NCBI GenBank assembly: GCA_034096865.1
Contig: JAWQFJ010020220.1
Location: forward strand, 40,001-75,659
DNA length: 35,659 nucleotides
From: Theodoxus fluviatilis
Lineage: Eukaryota > Mollusca > Gastropoda > Cycloneritida > Neritidae
Direction: 5' to 3'
Under the pieces are notes generated by a model. It was not told the origin of the DNA. It searched no databases and worked only from the letters and a program-made list of their open reading frames with translations. The translations under genes were made by a program, and so were the position numbers. Below are positions 1 to 9,730 of the stretch, one piece after another; the first letter of the stretch is position 1, and each line of letters opens with the position of its first letter.

Positions 1-2366
1 CCTTGTTCGTTTACATATTCATCCTTGACTAGTTCCTGCTTGCATTTCCAGATGGTTCATCTAATTTCATTTATCATTATCTAGGAAAATATCAACTTAT
101 AACATGAATAGTGCGAGTACTCTCGTTTAATAGGCTACTGGGTGCTGTGGCGGATGTCAGGAAGTTCTGGGAGCTTATCCAAGAATTACCTTTCCGGTCA
201 AGAACAAAAACCGCTCTTCCTTCAAATATTATGAAAGTCCATTCAGCAGCGCCAGAGTGGAAAATAAACATTCTGGAAGGAGATTCGTGCCGTCAGGCAT
301 TCCCAATTGCGGCTGAAAGCAACTGCTTCTGCCAATTTAGGAGCAGCTTGGCTTTGGTTCAGACGAACCGGGGGAAAATACTACTGATGCGACGCATACG
401 AGTTTTTCGTTGATTAGAGCGGAACGGCGATCAGCAAAAGCTCTTTCAAAGCTTATTTCCTTGCAGTGCTGCTGGAATGAAAATGTGCCTTTGGAAGACA
501 ATCAAGAATATCGAACTTGTGAAACGCAGCCGGCTGGTCGGGCTGCTGGTCTTCGCCCACAGTTTGGAGAGTCACCAAGTAAACGATCGCAAAGCAGCGC
601 GACTAGGACGACGAATGGTTGAATGATTAGCCCATCGACAGGATTTCCTGGGAATGATTGGAGTAAACATGTTTTTGCGACGTATCCTAAACGTCATATC
701 GCTGTGGGCGGTTCGTGGAAACGGTGGGAGATTTTGAGTTCTTGGGGCAATCAATTGAAACGACGTTGTTCCCTCCTACGCAGCGATGGGGTTTTAAGCG
801 CTGTGCACCAGCAGTCTACAACCAAAAATGGTCGGCACGTTGTCAATTATTGCATGAATACACACAATATCTGCAGAAAAGCTGTGCTAATAAATCTTCC
901 ATTTACTGGAGATTTTTTGCAGTCACATGCCCGTGGACGCTTCCATTGATGTGGCATATATATCTTTCCATACCTGATCGTGGAAGCTGATGTGGAAAAT
1001 ATCATTGGGATTCAACCTTGTGCTTGTGGTGAAATGAGCGAAGAGCTGGATTGACTTCAATCTTCTCCGCAGGTTTTGCAGCGTCAATGCAGCTTGTGCG
1101 GCAAAAACTGCTTGCCTGTGCACTTGTTGGAAAGCAGCAGTTGGAGAAGTGATAAACTTTTGTAAAGATGAACATCAACTCGCCCTTGGCAACAACAGGA
1201 ATAGACGGAAGGCACAATGCAGAACTCGTTTCTACAGGTTGTGCACATCTGAGTTCATTACCTTCTCCAGTCTCTAGTCATCTACGATCGGCAGCGAACT
1301 CATTTGGGCGTCATTTCCGTTTTCACTTATATGTATATCTGATGGACCACTCCGGGATGGGTATAGATGTAGTAAATTGTGGTATTATAAACATCTGAGT
1401 CTATATTTTGGAAAAATACCATTGAACTCTGCAGCGTTCCTTCATCAGACGGACAAAGAAAGAATACTGGAACAGGAATGAGTAAAAAAAATTGTAACAA
1501 ATTGTCACAGATTCGGGGAAGGCTTGCGAAATATACGGAGCTAAAGTTTTAAAGAGATTTTCCTAATATGGTAACACTTTTTTTCATTTGGCTGAGCCGC
1601 AATCTCAATCGACTCAAAACATTTTAAGCACACATCAAAAAGACACCCTCACATGAATGCGTCAAGTCATTAGATGCTTTTCAGAAACATGTGAGAAAGT
1701 GTTCCTGACTTGAAAATGTTATTGTTTTATGCCGTTTTAAACAGAACGGATAGCACGCCGGCAGATTCACCGTGAAATGTCGACGACATCGTGACACATG
1801 TGCACCCGTCTCGTTCTCTCCGGGGATTAAGCATCAATTGCGCCAATAGACTATAACAGACTGCATTCTGCAGCATGAAGAGTACCACCGGAACTTCCTG
1901 CCCAAGCGAGCCGGACAATCACCCTGACACAAGACAATTTGGTGGGGGCGATGTGACATGCGGATTAAACTGACTTGACAAGTCAGAGTATTTACATTCA
2001 TGCTTGCAGATGAATCTGTGTCGACTCGCCGCGGCTGGAGACTCGTCTTCCACAGATGCTGGAACCTATTAATTGATGGATTGTTGGCCACACACGGAGA
2101 TTTTCATAGTGCACTGACTATTTTGATCTCCCGTTCATTATCTTCTGTTTTACGGGAACCGTTCAATGAGATGTACATGTATATTATCAATCGCTTTCCG
2201 ATTGCTTGAAAAACATTTCAGTTCAGCAACTCGGAGTGTGAAGTTGCACGTTGCAGTTTCTCAGTTCCAGACCACAATCTCAACCGTATAAAACTCAAAC
2301 GTAGGCTAATATCTGACACCAGCTTCAGTTAATGCATAACGTATGTATGAATAAGTTGCTCGTGTT
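1..2366. other. Unassigned non-coding stretch
   Basis: Both strands contain only short frames (about 60-108 codons) with no recognisable domain, no convincing exon flanked by splice signals and no long repeat. The base composition is ordinary. I see no gene here, but short or divergent exons cannot be excluded. Confidence 0.6.
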
Positions 2367-2565
2367 CAAAAGCAGACTGACCTCATTCACTATCTAACTA
2401 GCACCATGCGGGTCGTTTTTCTTCAATGCTCTTTCTAACGAAGATGACATGCTATTGGAATCATTACTTCATATGATCAAAAGCAAACTGACCTCATTCG
2501 AAATCTACCTTAAACCATGCGGATCTTTTTTCTTTAAAGTTTTTTTTCTCTCACGAAGATGACAC
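2367..2565. repeat. Imperfect tandem duplication, 111-bp period
   Basis: Two adjacent copies start with CAAAAGCAGACTGACCTCAT at 2367 and CAAAAGCAAACTGACCTCAT at 2478. They share CCATGCGG, a T-rich block and ACGAAGATGACA in the same order. The second copy has small T-run changes. No coding potential is seen. Confidence 0.75.
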
Positions 2566-4202
2566 AACAACAACTTTGAAATATATATTCTTAAAACCAA
2601 ATGCAACAAACTAAGCTAACGACTATCTATTCTCTGGCGTGGTTAATTCGTTCGCCATTCACATTATTTGATTAGCGTAAGCGTAATGGAATATACAAAT
2701 CTCAGACACAGGGTGCCCATAGTCTGTTTAAACTTTCTATCATCGCCGAGAGCTGAAGAGTGTGATGAAGATGGGTCCAATCCATCTACCCACCGTAATC
2801 TTAACGGTCACTCCTAAGAACATGATTGTCAACAATCACACTGCTGAAACTGGGTGGGAAGTTGAATACGCAACATACTGTGACAGGTTCATTCTTTCAA
2901 GGGTGTGAATTGGAATATCTGTACTTCCTCACCTACGTGCGTGTAGTCCTTATGTCGTATGTCCTCATTTGCAGACTTTCCACTGATAACGTTCCAGCCT
3001 TCAACCTCTCCAGGTTTTTGCCAGACGCACTTGATCAATGTGTATATTGTCGGTGATCGTCAGCACGCTGGAGGGGCGATAAGATACATCACAGGACTGC
3101 TCGTCCTACATTCAAACAGCCTACTTAGAAAATGTGGTCTCAGAGACAGTGTTATGGAGCCTTACATGAACAGTACGGTGCAGCAAACTATGGCTGTGGT
3201 GTGGTTGCAACTGGGCAATGGAACGTTTCACACTCAGGCATTTCTTACGTACACTTACTGACAATGTATGGCGATGAGCAGAACTCAACTTCATAAAGCG
3301 CGAAACTTCATGAGGCGCTCATTTACTCAGCTGAAAACGGTGAAAATATTCTCCCTAAGTGAACTCAGGTCATTAAAGGACTTAATGTTCGTACTAGGGT
3401 TTCTCTTTCCATCTGCATTTCGTCTTCTTTAGCGATTTATGTAGCTCCGGACCGCTGCTTCAAAGCGATGTATGCATTTTCCTTTGTCATGAGGGATGTA
3501 TGCTCTTCCTTCTATTTCGTAGAAGCGAAATATCGAAATGCAAGTGTTCAAGGTTGGTTTCTAAAAGAAAGGATTTGCTTTGTCTTATTTTATCAATGAG
3601 GAGAAAAAGCCAATTGCTGCCTTTTTCGTTGTTGTCTTCAAGTTCTTTGGATGCAGTATGTGCTTGCCAAAGTGGGCAAGTCGAGAATTCACTGAAAACA
3701 ATTTGGACTTGTCGACCAATATCTCTACGTTTGACCGACTATCAATGTAGTGCCTGGTATAAAGCATCCCATGCATGGCAAGTTCAAATACTGGAGGTTT
3801 TCCTTCTTCTTGCCAGGCCAAACACGTGCTGCACTGCAGCCTAGAACTCATACAGTAAGACCTTGGACTGCGGTTAGCGGTTATCGATTCCAGGGATTCT
3901 TGTCATGTTCGACGGGCAGCAGGGATTTACGTCCAGCCAGAAATCACAAGCATATCTCCCAGCAGAATTAAACTCCATCCTCATTCTGGTTTACTGTCGT
4001 CCTGATCCGAATCTGCAGTTCTGGCATGTGCTGCTTCTCCGTGAACTGCATGCTCTGGTAATGCACCAGGCCACGACGTAACAAGCACGGAGTGCATGCA
4101 TATGTATCCACCAAGCTCCGAAGCCATGTGTTTGCTCCCATGTTCTCCTTGTCGCGGTGGTGCGGTGAAGGGTGCTAGCACGGTTTCAAAACCATTTCTA
4201 TT
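2566..4202. other. Unassigned stretch without a recognised gene
   Basis: The longest frames are about 114 codons, and several overlap on opposite strands without domain-like composition. No transposon ends or long repeats were noticed. Confidence 0.55.
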
Positions 4203-4533
4203 GCACTCTGCCGGTCTGTCTGTCTGCTTGCCTGTCTGTCTGGTCTGTCTGTATCTAAATCTGCCTGCCTGCGTACGTGCGTACGTGTGTGTGCTTGTGT
4301 TTGTACTGCCTGCCAATCTGCCTGCGCGCGCGCGCGAATGTTTGTGTACTGTCAGTCTATCTGTCTGCGTGCCTACCTGCCTGCCTACCTGCCTGCCTGC
4401 CTGTCTGCCTGTCTGCCTGTCTGCCTGCCTGCCTGCCTGCCTATCTGCCTGCCTACCTGCCTATCTGCCTGCCTACCTGCCTGCCTGCCTGCCTGTCTAT
4501 CATCCTGCCTGCCTGCCTGCCTGTCTATCTTCC
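4203..4533. repeat. CTGC/CTGT tetranucleotide array with a short CG/ACGT block
   Basis: The array consists of CTGC, CTGT and CTAC/CTAT tetranucleotides, purest from about 4360 to 4530. It is interrupted by CGTACGTGCGTACGTG near 4271 and by an alternating GCGCGCGCGCG run near 4324, which is a possible Z-DNA former. The Leu/Pro/Cys/Ala-rich frames across it are repeat translations, not genes. Confidence 0.95.
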
Positions 4534-5900
4534 AGACTGCTTGGGCTGCTCGCTCTTTTGTTTTCTCTTTGCACTCGGAGGCCAACAGCTCTTATTACTT
4601 CGCCTACCATATTCTTGGCTACCATACAATAGACGTCGCTATAATGCTCTTGCAAGTTGCAGAAAACACCAGCCACTGTTGAAGAGTCACTTGCGCTCTC
4701 ATTAGCGAGAGAACGGGTCTTCTTGTGAGAAGTGGATATCAGAATCAAACAACCGTCAGCGCTCTGAGGTTTAGGTATGGAGTTGGTTTGCTATCGTTAT
4801 CGAGGAACAAGCACTTGTCCTGGAGATGCAACAGCCCTCTCGACACCCCCCGGACCAACCAAGACCGGCGAGACATTGATGCATCAGTGTAAAACATACT
4901 TTGGACGCGCTTTGTTGGAACAACAATGTCAACGTAACGGTTGTTGTTTTTGACAGTGCTGCACAAAAAGAACGGATTGTTCGTTCCGCCACGTCGACGG
5001 GTCAATCGTGACCTTCGTAAGGGTTTTTGTCGAGTCGATAGACTAGGCAAAGAGAATGGTGGCTTTCGCACTGAGGCCACGAATGTCTCATCGAAACTGC
5101 CTGCACACACGCACTCTCCTCGCCAGAGTCCTCTTATCACAGAAAATATACGTGTACTTCAGTTGAGATGACAACAAATAGATTGAGATTGCCAGTATGT
5201 CAGACTTTGAGGATTATTTAAATACGCCCACATTTAGGGAACGGCGGAAGTCTACCCTTCCTGTTGTCTGACCAGAGAGATAATAGAAACGGACAAAACA
5301 CGACGTTTCAGATCCATTCATCCCAGCCTTCTGATCTTGGTCATTTCCTCAGCATCCACGATTTTGTTCCCAACAAGTTTCTTTACCCTGTGACGTTAAC
5401 AGACAGACAGCGAATATGAGAACGGATCATTTACCTCCGTGCACGAGCCCGCTGGAAACAAAACAGTTTTAAAATAGTCAACCTTGTTTACGCGAGTGAG
5501 ACCTGTATGCCATTACGGACGAAAAGTGCCACGTGTTCACCTGATTTCATCATTGAGCATCATCGTGCTTTCGTTCTCGCGCTCTATTTTGGGGGAAGGA
5601 TGCTGTCTACGGATAATCATCTGTTTCATAGAGTCCTGAATACCAGGATGCAAGTCTTTGCAAACAAAGATTAGTATATATTAGCGGATTATCGAGCGGC
5701 TATGGCATTTTGTCACTCTTGCTTTACAACAATAACAATGATAAAGTTAGTAGCAGGAGAGAGTTTCTCACTAACATACGTGAAATGATTCAGCAGAAGA
5801 CACACATCTGATTTTAAGATTTTGATTTGTACTATCATGAAAAACTCCAAAACTAGAGCGTTTAATTGGTGCAAGAATAATGCAAATCTGATAATTGATT
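4534..5900. other. Mostly unassigned; contains a faint RNase H-like relic
   Basis: Apart from the weak minus-strand similarity at about 4745-5000, listed separately, no gene, splice-flanked exon or repeat is recognised up to the mobile element starting at 5901. Confidence 0.5.
4745..5000 (-). pseudogene. Possible relic of a retrotransposon RNase H domain (weak)
   Basis: On the minus strand a frame reads FYTDASM, and later YLNLRALTVV before a stop. In a neighbouring frame GLGWSGG follows the DASM segment. In DIRS and related retroelements the RNase H begins with a TDAS-x-x-GWG motif and later has an H-I-N-x-x-E-L-R-A-V motif, so this could be a frameshifted remnant. The middle of the domain does not match well and no flanking reverse transcriptase is visible. 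Chance similarity is a serious alternative. Confidence 0.22.
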
Positions 5901-6145
5901 CAGGGGCGGATCAGTTCATTTTGGAGGGGGGGAGTGTTTCCAAACTTATTTTTAGCAACGGGGGGGGGGGTTGAGGGGAAAGGCGCAAAGTACTACACCG
6001 ACACCGCAAAGCGGGGGGGGGGGGGGGGAGGGGCGCGAAGAAAGCTGCAAAATGGTGCAATCTGGTGCATTCTGATGGTGATCATTACCAGTTTCAGGCA
6101 ACAGATCTTGTTACTGAATTTTTTTATTTATTTTTTTTTTTACTG

Positions 6146-6179
<34 letters not shown>

Positions 6180-6205
6180 CTGGTGTTCCGGCTCGTCCGC
6201 TCCTG
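5901..6205. mobile_element. Short G-run element with CAGGGGCGGATC end (copy A)
   Basis: The left end is CAGGGGCGGATC at 5901. The right end, CGTCCGCTCCTG at 6194-6205, is its decayed inverted counterpart. Inside are G runs of 10 or more at about 5960 and 6014, and a run of about 33 G at 6147-6179. The core GCAAAATGGTGCAATCTGGT begins at 6047. The same end and core occur in the larger element at 16363-17430, so the two belong to one family. It has no transposase and is non-autonomous if mobile. No clear target-site duplication is visible, and the open frame across it is not a gene. Confidence 0.65.
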
Positions 6206-7616
6206 ATCAAAATGAAGTTATTGCAGGTTCTAGTTGACTACCCGAACATCGGTCGCTGTGGGAAACGGCCATTGAAGTTGACAGAGGCAGTGAGTGTAAA
6301 GACTCCCTAGCAACGGGGATCAAATGCTTTTCAAGAAGCTATTCCACAACAGGATTCAATGTGAGTGGGCAGCGCAATCCTCGAAAAGACGGACGATTTC
6401 AGAAGTATGTAACGTGCACCTATTACCATATTTGGAGTGATTCAAATCCGTGAGAACCCATTCTGCGTCGGTTGAATATCAGGACCTCACGGAAAGATGA
6501 ACATTTCTCTAAATCTATTTATCAAACCACTTTTTCGGCTGAAGTTATCTTTAATATCTCTGAGCTGCAAAACAAATGGTCTCAGAAGCTAGGAATAGAT
6601 AAACGTTACGTATATATCGCCCAACAATCAGAGGCGGGTCTCTCAGAAGAAATCCTAATTCATCATTTGCGATCTTCTGGCGGAACTAGAGGCGCGTTTT
6701 ATTCAAAATGTGTTTTGAATTTTAATGAGTTCATAGATGATCTATGAGCACTCATCTTTGAACATTAAAAAAAACTTTTGAAAGAAAATTTGCCTTTGGT
6801 CTTGCGAGAGGATCGCGTGTGATGCGTTAGGATTGCCTCTAGGGTACCCCCCTCAGATCAGACACGACGCGTTTTCTGGCGTTTTGCTCCTGCAACTCTG
6901 TGTATCCTTGGCCGGATCAAATCACATACGTTCTTTCAGCTTGTTACCTTCAATTCCCTACGAGCGATGTCAACTAAAGAGATATAGTTTTTTGGTGAAT
7001 ATCAGATACCAACTACAATTCCATGGTCGTGAGTTCTTAGTGGACCGGGTTGGCATCCACAATGCTATTCGTACATTGTGAAGCGAGACTTATTGCTTAC
7101 TTTTGAATTGTATGCAGACTGTGTGAAGAAATATCACGATAGATGATAAAAGACAACGACATTTGGAGACTACTGGCGTTCAAAGAAGACATTCCGAATC
7201 TCCTCTGTTGAACCGTTTTACAGTATGTTTTCTTAATCGAAACTCAACGAGGATGTTTACTTCTGGCCGGAGATGCCATTCTTGTTTTGAAAGGTCTCGG
7301 CATTTTTACCACAACTTGCCTTAGAATTTTTTACGGCACTATATTTTTTCTTTGTCCTTTTTCGTCATAAAGCTCGAATTTCCTAGACACACGCAGCAAC
7401 AATTCATCTATTTCCTTGTCGTTTTCCTTAGCGACGCCTGTCACTTAGCAACGAGGACAAAATACATGGATGCTGCATGGCCAGGCTTTTGCTTGGTTCT
7501 GGAATTTATACTTTCATTGTCTTGAATGGACGGATGATTCAAGCAGTAAAGAGCAAATGTGTACAGCTTGTTCACGGGCATGACGTACGGCGGTAGTCGT
7601 TCAATTTTTCTTCTCT
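6206..7616. other. Unassigned stretch without a recognised gene
   Basis: An open frame at 6472-6747 (91 codons, no ATG start) and another at 6833-7081 have no recognisable domain. I see no splice-flanked exon and no repeat. Confidence 0.5.
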
Positions 7617-7734
7617 CTCTCAGTCTGGTCTGTCTGTCTTGTTTGTCTTGTCTGTCCTGTATGTCTGTCCTATCTTGTCTGTCTTGCCCTGTCTGCCCTG
7701 ACCTGTCTGTTTTGTCCTGTCTGTCTGTCCTATC

Positions 7735-7804
<70 letters not shown>
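7617..7804. repeat. CTGT array grading into CT dinucleotide array
   Basis: CTGT/CTTGT units run from 7617 to about 7755 and pass into (CT)n up to 7804. This is a simple polypyrimidine repeat. Confidence 0.95.
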
Positions 7805-7808
<4 letters not shown>

Positions 7809-8041
7809 TGATTCGGCTCCGCCTTAAAGATCCAGGACAGCGCAGTCAAAATCATCCATCATTAATTTTACTTGGCTGAAAAAGTCAGTACCAATTTGTA
7901 ATTAATTAGTTGTTGAAAAAATCACCGTGAAAAATCAAATTTCACGCATCAAACAAGGTTAGACGTCACGTACATCATAGTCGCTTAAGAGCCAATGCAG
8001 TTTCCACGAGCGGTGAGTCTACACCGACCGTTTCACTGAAG

Positions 8042-8557
8042 AGGAAACGCTATGGCGCTGAATGCGCAGTTGTTGAATGTTCTTTGAGAAACTCAGATGG
8101 CGTGGGGGTGCATAGATTTCCGCAGGACTCATCATTAAACCGCCAGTGGGTGCGCTTTGTTCGAACATGCCATGCATATTTTGTGCAAACGTCATACTCG
8201 GTCGTCAGCAGCAAGCACTTCGCTCCCGATTGCTACCCACACTCATACCGGCTGCAGGAGGAGATGGGATATCAGGTGGAAAAAAAGAAGCTTCTACCGA
8301 AGGCAGTTCCATCCATACAAAAGCATGACCGATCGCGACCGACTACTAATGCCGACAGAAAACTCAAAGAGCGACGAATGCCGATGGCGTCCTTGACAAC
8401 TTCTACGAGTGCAAGTATCTCGACGTGTCAGGCAGCCACAACCTCAGTGACAACGGTCACTTACACTCTTACATCAAGTGTTGTCTCTGTTATTGTCTCT
8501 CCTACATTTGGCGTAACACGTGTTGGTGGAGCATACACAAAGAGGGAAAACCAAAGG
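8042..8557 (+). CDS. THAP-type zinc-finger protein, N-terminal internal exon
   Basis: The frame encodes an N-terminal THAP (C2CH) DNA-binding domain. The first zinc ligands are CAVVEC (first Cys codon at 8063). They are followed by HRFPQD, RQWVRF, SKHF, a K-x-LL segment and AVPSI, which matches the AVPTY box closing the family domain at about 85 residues. A Ser/Thr-rich linker follows. The third zinc Cys (C-x2-H) is Ser here (AGC at 8207-8209), while the following His is kept. The frame has no ATG upstream before a stop near 7931, so this is not the first exon. A good donor, GTGAGT, begins at 8558. The acceptor is uncertain: AG at 8040-8041 is used, with alternatives at 7980 and 8000. THAP proteins are nuclear DNA-binding factors or relatives of P-element transposase. 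No further exon is found, so the gene may continue beyond or be decayed. Confidence 0.78.
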
Positions 8558-8563
8558 GTGAGT
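8558..8563 (+). promoter_or_regulatory. Splice donor of the THAP exon
   Basis: CCAAAGG is followed by GTGAGT, a near-consensus 5' splice site. It ends the open THAP frame and starts an intron that contains the CT array. Confidence 0.65.
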
Positions 8564-8732
8564 GCATTATTATTGCTCAGTCTTGTAAAGAAGTACAGTG
8601 CTTCATGAAATTTACTGTTGACAGCTTTAACCTGATACTATAGTTTTTGTTTATCCTGACTGATTCAGGCACTCACCGCATGGTAGGAATAATTCACCTG
8701 CAGGTGAGTGGTGAACGGTTGTCACACTGCTC

Positions 8733-8769
8733 TTTCCCTCTCTCCCTCTCTCTTCCTCTCTTTCTTCCT

Positions 8770-8848
<79 letters not shown>

Positions 8849-9267
8849 CTCCCCCCTCTCTCTCCCAACCCTCCCCCCTCTCCCCACCTCTTTCCCCCCA
8901 ACCCTCTCTCTCTCCCCTTTCCCCCCTCTCTCTCTTCCCCCCCCCCACCTCTCTCTCTCCCCCCTCTCTCTCTTCCCCCCACTTCTCTTCCTCCCACTCT
9001 CTCTCTCCCCCTCTCTCTCTCCCCTCTCCCCCTCCCCTCTCTCTTCCCTCCCCTCCCTCTCTCTTCTCTCTCTACCCCCCTTCCCTTCCTCTCCCTTTTC
9101 TCTTTCCCCTCTCTTTCTCCCCCCCCCTCCCTCCCCCCTCTCCCCCTCCTCTCTCTTCCCTCTCTCCCCTCTCTTTCTCCCTCTCTCCTCCCCCCCCTCT
9201 TCTCCGCCTCCCCCCTCTCTGTCCCTTCACCTCTTTCTGTCCCTTCCCCTCTCTCTCTCCCTCCCTC
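8733..9267. repeat. Long CT/CCT polypyrimidine array
   Basis: The array is about 535 bp of nearly pure pyrimidine on the + strand. It has a pure (CT)n core at about 8780-8843 followed by CCCCTCT-type variants. Ser/Pro/Leu and Arg/Glu/Gly frames over it are artefacts. It lies between the THAP donor and the convergent exon at 9351-9589, so it sits in intronic space of both if those genes are real. Confidence 0.97.
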
Positions 9268-9350
9268 ATTCGCTAAATGACAACAGTGGCGATCAATTGT
9301 GCAATACCACAAAACGGATGTACGCATACTTAAAGTGTAATCTCCCTTAC

Positions 9351-9589
9351 CATGACGTTTTGTGGAGGCGATCACACAGGCTCGAATAACTTGAACTTGA
9401 AGGCTCCTCGACGTTTTCTTCGTCGGGTTCGTCATCTGCATCGCTGCAGTAGGGCTTATACTGGTATGGTCCGGGTATTGGAGGACATTCTTCATCGTAT
9501 TGTTTGCATAAACTGCTTGAACTGCTGTCAGGGTCGCTACTCTCGTAATCCATGTCTAACTTCTTGTCATAATCGCTTGGCTCAGCCAT
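9351..9589 (-). CDS. Candidate first coding exon of an acidic protein, possibly P2X7-C-terminal-domain-like
   Basis: An ATG at 9589-9587 opens a 79-codon frame rich in Asp, Glu and Ser. It includes DPDSSSSSLCKQYDEECPP, GPYQYKPYCSDADDEPDE and RLHKTSW. The frame ends exactly where a strong donor, GTAAGG, follows, so the Trp codon would be split by a phase-2 intron. Invertebrate proteins carrying the cysteine-rich P2X7 C-terminal domain often have an acidic N-terminus with a PYxxEP-like segment, then RxGNTDWC before the zinc-binding part. The order here is similar, which is the basis for the suggestion. The downstream cysteine-rich exon was not found in the window. The exon runs toward the THAP exon. 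Upstream is a promoter-like block with CRE and CCAAT motifs. The exon is moderately well supported; its family is uncertain. Confidence 0.48.
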
Positions 9590-9729
9590 GTATCGGCATG
9601 AGGCCAGGATGTATGTGACGTCACGAACTTGCGCATTCGCACTGAATTGCTTAATGGGTTTTCTTCGACCAGGTGAGAATGGGCTGTTTTACAACGCATT
9701 ATCGCGAAAACAAAACGTGTTGTGATTGG
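9590..9729 (-). promoter_or_regulatory. Promoter-like block: CRE palindrome and CCAAT box
   Basis: Upstream of the ATG at 9589 lies a perfect CRE palindrome, TGACGTCA, at 9616-9623. Nearby is an NRF1-like TGCGAATGCGCA at about 9629-9640 on the minus strand. An inverted CCAAT box (ATTGG on the + strand) sits at 9725-9729. CRE plus CCAAT within 150 bp of a start codon is typical of TATA-less housekeeping promoters. The LINE relic begins directly beyond the CCAAT box. Confidence 0.5.
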
Positions 9730-9730
9730 A

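Noticed and set aside
4096..4705. Cys/Leu/Pro-rich overlapping frames
   Set aside because: Translation of the CTGC/CTGT array; three frames are open at once.
8012..8041. A donor-like GCGGTGAGT at about 8010 and acceptor at 8041 as a tiny intron before the THAP domain
   Set aside because: The intervening 30 nt is too short for a metazoan intron. The donor-like string may be chance or belong to an alternative upstream exon.
8647..9495. Pro/Ser/Leu-rich and Arg/Glu/Gly-rich frames of 190-257 codons
   Set aside because: They are artefacts of the CT/CCT array.
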